From: Porticoccaceae bacterium
GTDB lineage: Bacteria > Pseudomonadota > Gammaproteobacteria > Pseudomonadales > Porticoccaceae
Length of the DNA: 6,153 bases
Reading direction: 5' to 3'
NCBI GenBank assembly: GCA_019090225.1
Contig: JAHRWI010000030.1
Coordinates: 1-6,153 of the forward strand
Shown here: piece after piece, positions 5,304 through 6,153 of the stretch
Layout: every line of letters begins with the position of its first letter
How positions within the stretch are numbered: position 1 is the stretch's first letter
Notes under the pieces: model-generated
What the model was told of the DNA's origin: nothing
The model's input: the letters and a program-made list of their open reading frames with translations, nothing else
Databases searched by the model: none
Translations under genes and position numbers: made by a program

Positions 5304-5652
5304 TATTGCTGGCGTCAATATCCCTGATCATAAACACGCAGTGATCGCGCTGACCTACGTTTATGGGGTAGGCCGCACAACCGCACAAAAACTGTGCTCT
5401 GAATCTGGCGTAGATGCGGCAGTCAAAGTCTCAGAACTGACAGAGGCGCAGCTGGACGTTTTACGTAACGCAGTGTCCCAGCACGTTGTCGAAGGCGACT
5501 TACGTCGCGAAATTAGTATGAATATCAAGCGATTGATGGACCTGGGTTGTTATCGAGGTATTCGCCATCGCCGCAGCTTACCCTTACGGGGTCAGCGTAC
5601 TAAAACGAACGCGCGTACCCGAAAAGGCCCCCGTAAGCCTATTAAACGTTAG
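5296..5652 (+). CDS. rpsM: 30S ribosomal protein S13
   Basis: The product has 118 residues, exactly the E. coli length. S13 lies in the 30S head, contacts the P-site tRNA through its basic tail and forms inter-subunit bridges with L5. The N-terminus MARIAGVNIPDHKHAVIALT (1-20) is followed by the helix-two-turn-helix element YVYGVGRTTAQKL (21-33). VVEGDLRREISMNIKRLMDL (64-83) comes next, then CYRGIRHRRSLPLRGQRTKT (85-104) and the basic tail NARTRKGPRKPIKR. The usual GLP in RHRRGLP is SLP here. The frame is open for 29 codons upstream (to a TTG at 5209), but that extension matches nothing in the family, and the GGAGT seven bases before 5296 supports this start. Tandem stops TAG-TAA end the gene. 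It is the first gene of the alpha operon. Confidence 0.98.
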   Translation: MARIAGVNIPDHKHAVIALTYVYGVGRTTAQKLCSESGVDAAVKVSELTEAQLDVLRNAVSQHVVEGDLRREISMNIKRLMDLGCYRGIRHRRSLPLRGQRTKTNARTRKGPRKPIKR

Positions 5653-5711
5653 TAACAATTTGAATTGAGCTAGCTGCATATTGAATAAGTGTTTTCTGGA
5701 ATTGGACTGAT

Positions 5712-6104
5712 ATGGCAAAGACTCCTGTAAAAGCAACGCGAAAAAAGATTACCCGTACGGTAGTGGACGGTATTGCGCATATCCACGCGTCTTTTAACAA
5801 TACTATTATTACCATCACTGACCGTCAGGGTAACGCACTGAGTTGGGCGACGTCAGGGGGCTCGGGTTTTAGGGGTTCTCGAAAAAGTACGCCCTTCGCA
5901 GCCCAGGTTGCTTCCGAGCGTGCGGCCACCGCGGCACAGGAATACGGATTACAAAATGTAGACGTTGAGGTTAAGGGTCCAGGCCCTGGGCGGGAGTCTG
6001 CTGTCCGAGCATTAAATAATGCCGGCTTGAAAATTACCAATATTACAGACGTGACGCCGATTCCACACAATGGTTGTCGGCCACCTAAAAAACGTCGCGT
6101 TTAA
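5712..6104 (+). CDS. rpsK: 30S ribosomal protein S11
   Basis: The product has 130 residues (E. coli 129). S11 is on the 30S platform near the E site, where it contacts 16S rRNA and mRNA. After a basic N-terminus (AKTPVKATRKKITRTV) come GIAHIHASFNNTIITITDRQ (20-39), WATSGGSGFRGSRKSTPFAA (45-64), the signature VKGPGPGRESAVRALNNAGL (87-106) and the very conserved end ITDVTPIPHNGCRPPKKRRV (111-130). The Asn-Gly in the last block is the family's known isoaspartate-forming site in E. coli. Shine-Dalgarno sequences are weak (GGAA 5698-5701 or GGA 5704-5706). The 59-base gap after rpsM is the longest inside either operon here and holds an eight-base palindrome AGCTAGCT (5668-5675) but no convincing promoter. 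Confidence 0.98.
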   Translation: MAKTPVKATRKKITRTVVDGIAHIHASFNNTIITITDRQGNALSWATSGGSGFRGSRKSTPFAAQVASERAATAAQEYGLQNVDVEVKGPGPGRESAVRALNNAGLKITNITDVTPIPHNGCRPPKKRRV

Positions 6105-6118
6105 GAGGAATAATACTG

Positions 6119-6153
6119 ATGGCAAGATATCTCGGACCGACCTGTAAACTGAG
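6119..6153 (+). CDS. rpsD: 30S ribosomal protein S4, N-terminal fragment (3' end outside window)
   Basis: Only the first 11 codons and two further bases are visible, reading MARYLGPTCKL. This matches the invariant start of bacterial S4 (MARYLGP followed by a basic stretch). A strong AGAGGAA (6104-6110) stands eight bases before the ATG and overlaps the rpsK stop; the gene begins 14 bases after it. S4 nucleates 30S assembly on the 5' domain of 16S rRNA and in E. coli represses the alpha operon by binding the leader before rpsM. Residue 8 is threonine where E. coli has lysine. The single cysteine at position 9 does not by itself tell whether the protein is of the zinc-binding type. Confidence 0.93.
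   Translation, partial: MARYLGPTCKL

Noticed and set aside
5660..5711. Possible promoter (TTGAAT) and the palindrome AGCTAGCT between rpsM and rpsK.
   Set aside because: No acceptable -10 hexamer stands at 16-18 bases, and an eight-base palindrome is common by chance; rpsM and rpsK are normally co-transcribed.
1..6153. Search for mobile elements, CRISPR repeats, tRNA genes, frameshifts or inserted cargo genes.
   Set aside because: Gene order and lengths are classical, gaps between genes are short, and no repeat array, transposase, tRNA-like fold or broken gene was seen.

Overview
This window is a continuous, tightly packed stretch of ribosomal-protein genes, all on the + strand. It holds most of the spc operon followed by the beginning of the alpha operon of a bacterium. 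The order is rplX (3' end), rplE, rpsN, rpsH, rplF, rplR, rpsE, rpmD, rplO, secY, rpmJ, rpsM, rpsK, rpsD (5' end), the classical Escherichia coli order with nothing inserted or missing. Every complete product has the expected family length.

The proteins point to a gammaproteobacterium. The zinc-less 101-residue S14, a 38-residue L36 carrying the Cys/His zinc ligands, the S8 C-terminus GGEVLCTVF and the S5 segment LVQVNRVAKTVKGG look more like Pseudomonas, Cellvibrio and marine relatives than like enterics. This placement rests on remembered family sequences, not on a search. Base composition is close to balanced. Arginine codon choice is less biased than in fast-growing enterics: AGA, AGG and CGG are used freely even in these normally highly expressed genes.

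Layout: positions 1-5144 are the spc operon part. Genes are separated by 1 to 45 bases, most have a recognisable Shine-Dalgarno sequence, and the products cover 30S proteins (S14, S8, S5), 50S proteins (L24, L5, L6, L18, L30, L15, L36) and the SecY translocon channel. Positions 5145-5295 are the only sizeable non-coding stretch (151 bases). It holds a possible terminator hairpin, a candidate sigma70 promoter with a GC-rich discriminator, and a leader that can form a hairpin whose loop pairs with rpsM codons 2-3. This resembles the S4-responsive pseudoknot of the E. coli alpha operon. From 5296 onward lie rpsM (S13), rpsK (S11) and the first 11 codons of rpsD (S4, the presumed repressor of that leader).

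The genes work together in ribosome assembly and protein export. L5 and L18 bind 5S rRNA, S8 nucleates the 30S platform and probably represses this operon through a fold at the start of rplE, S4 and S5 form part of the decoding fidelity region, S11 sits on the platform and S13 in the 30S head, and SecY links translation to export. I see no previously undescribed system. The points most worth a second look are the regulatory region before rpsM, a possible S8 operator in rplE, and several substitutions in the otherwise conserved C-terminal domain of S8.
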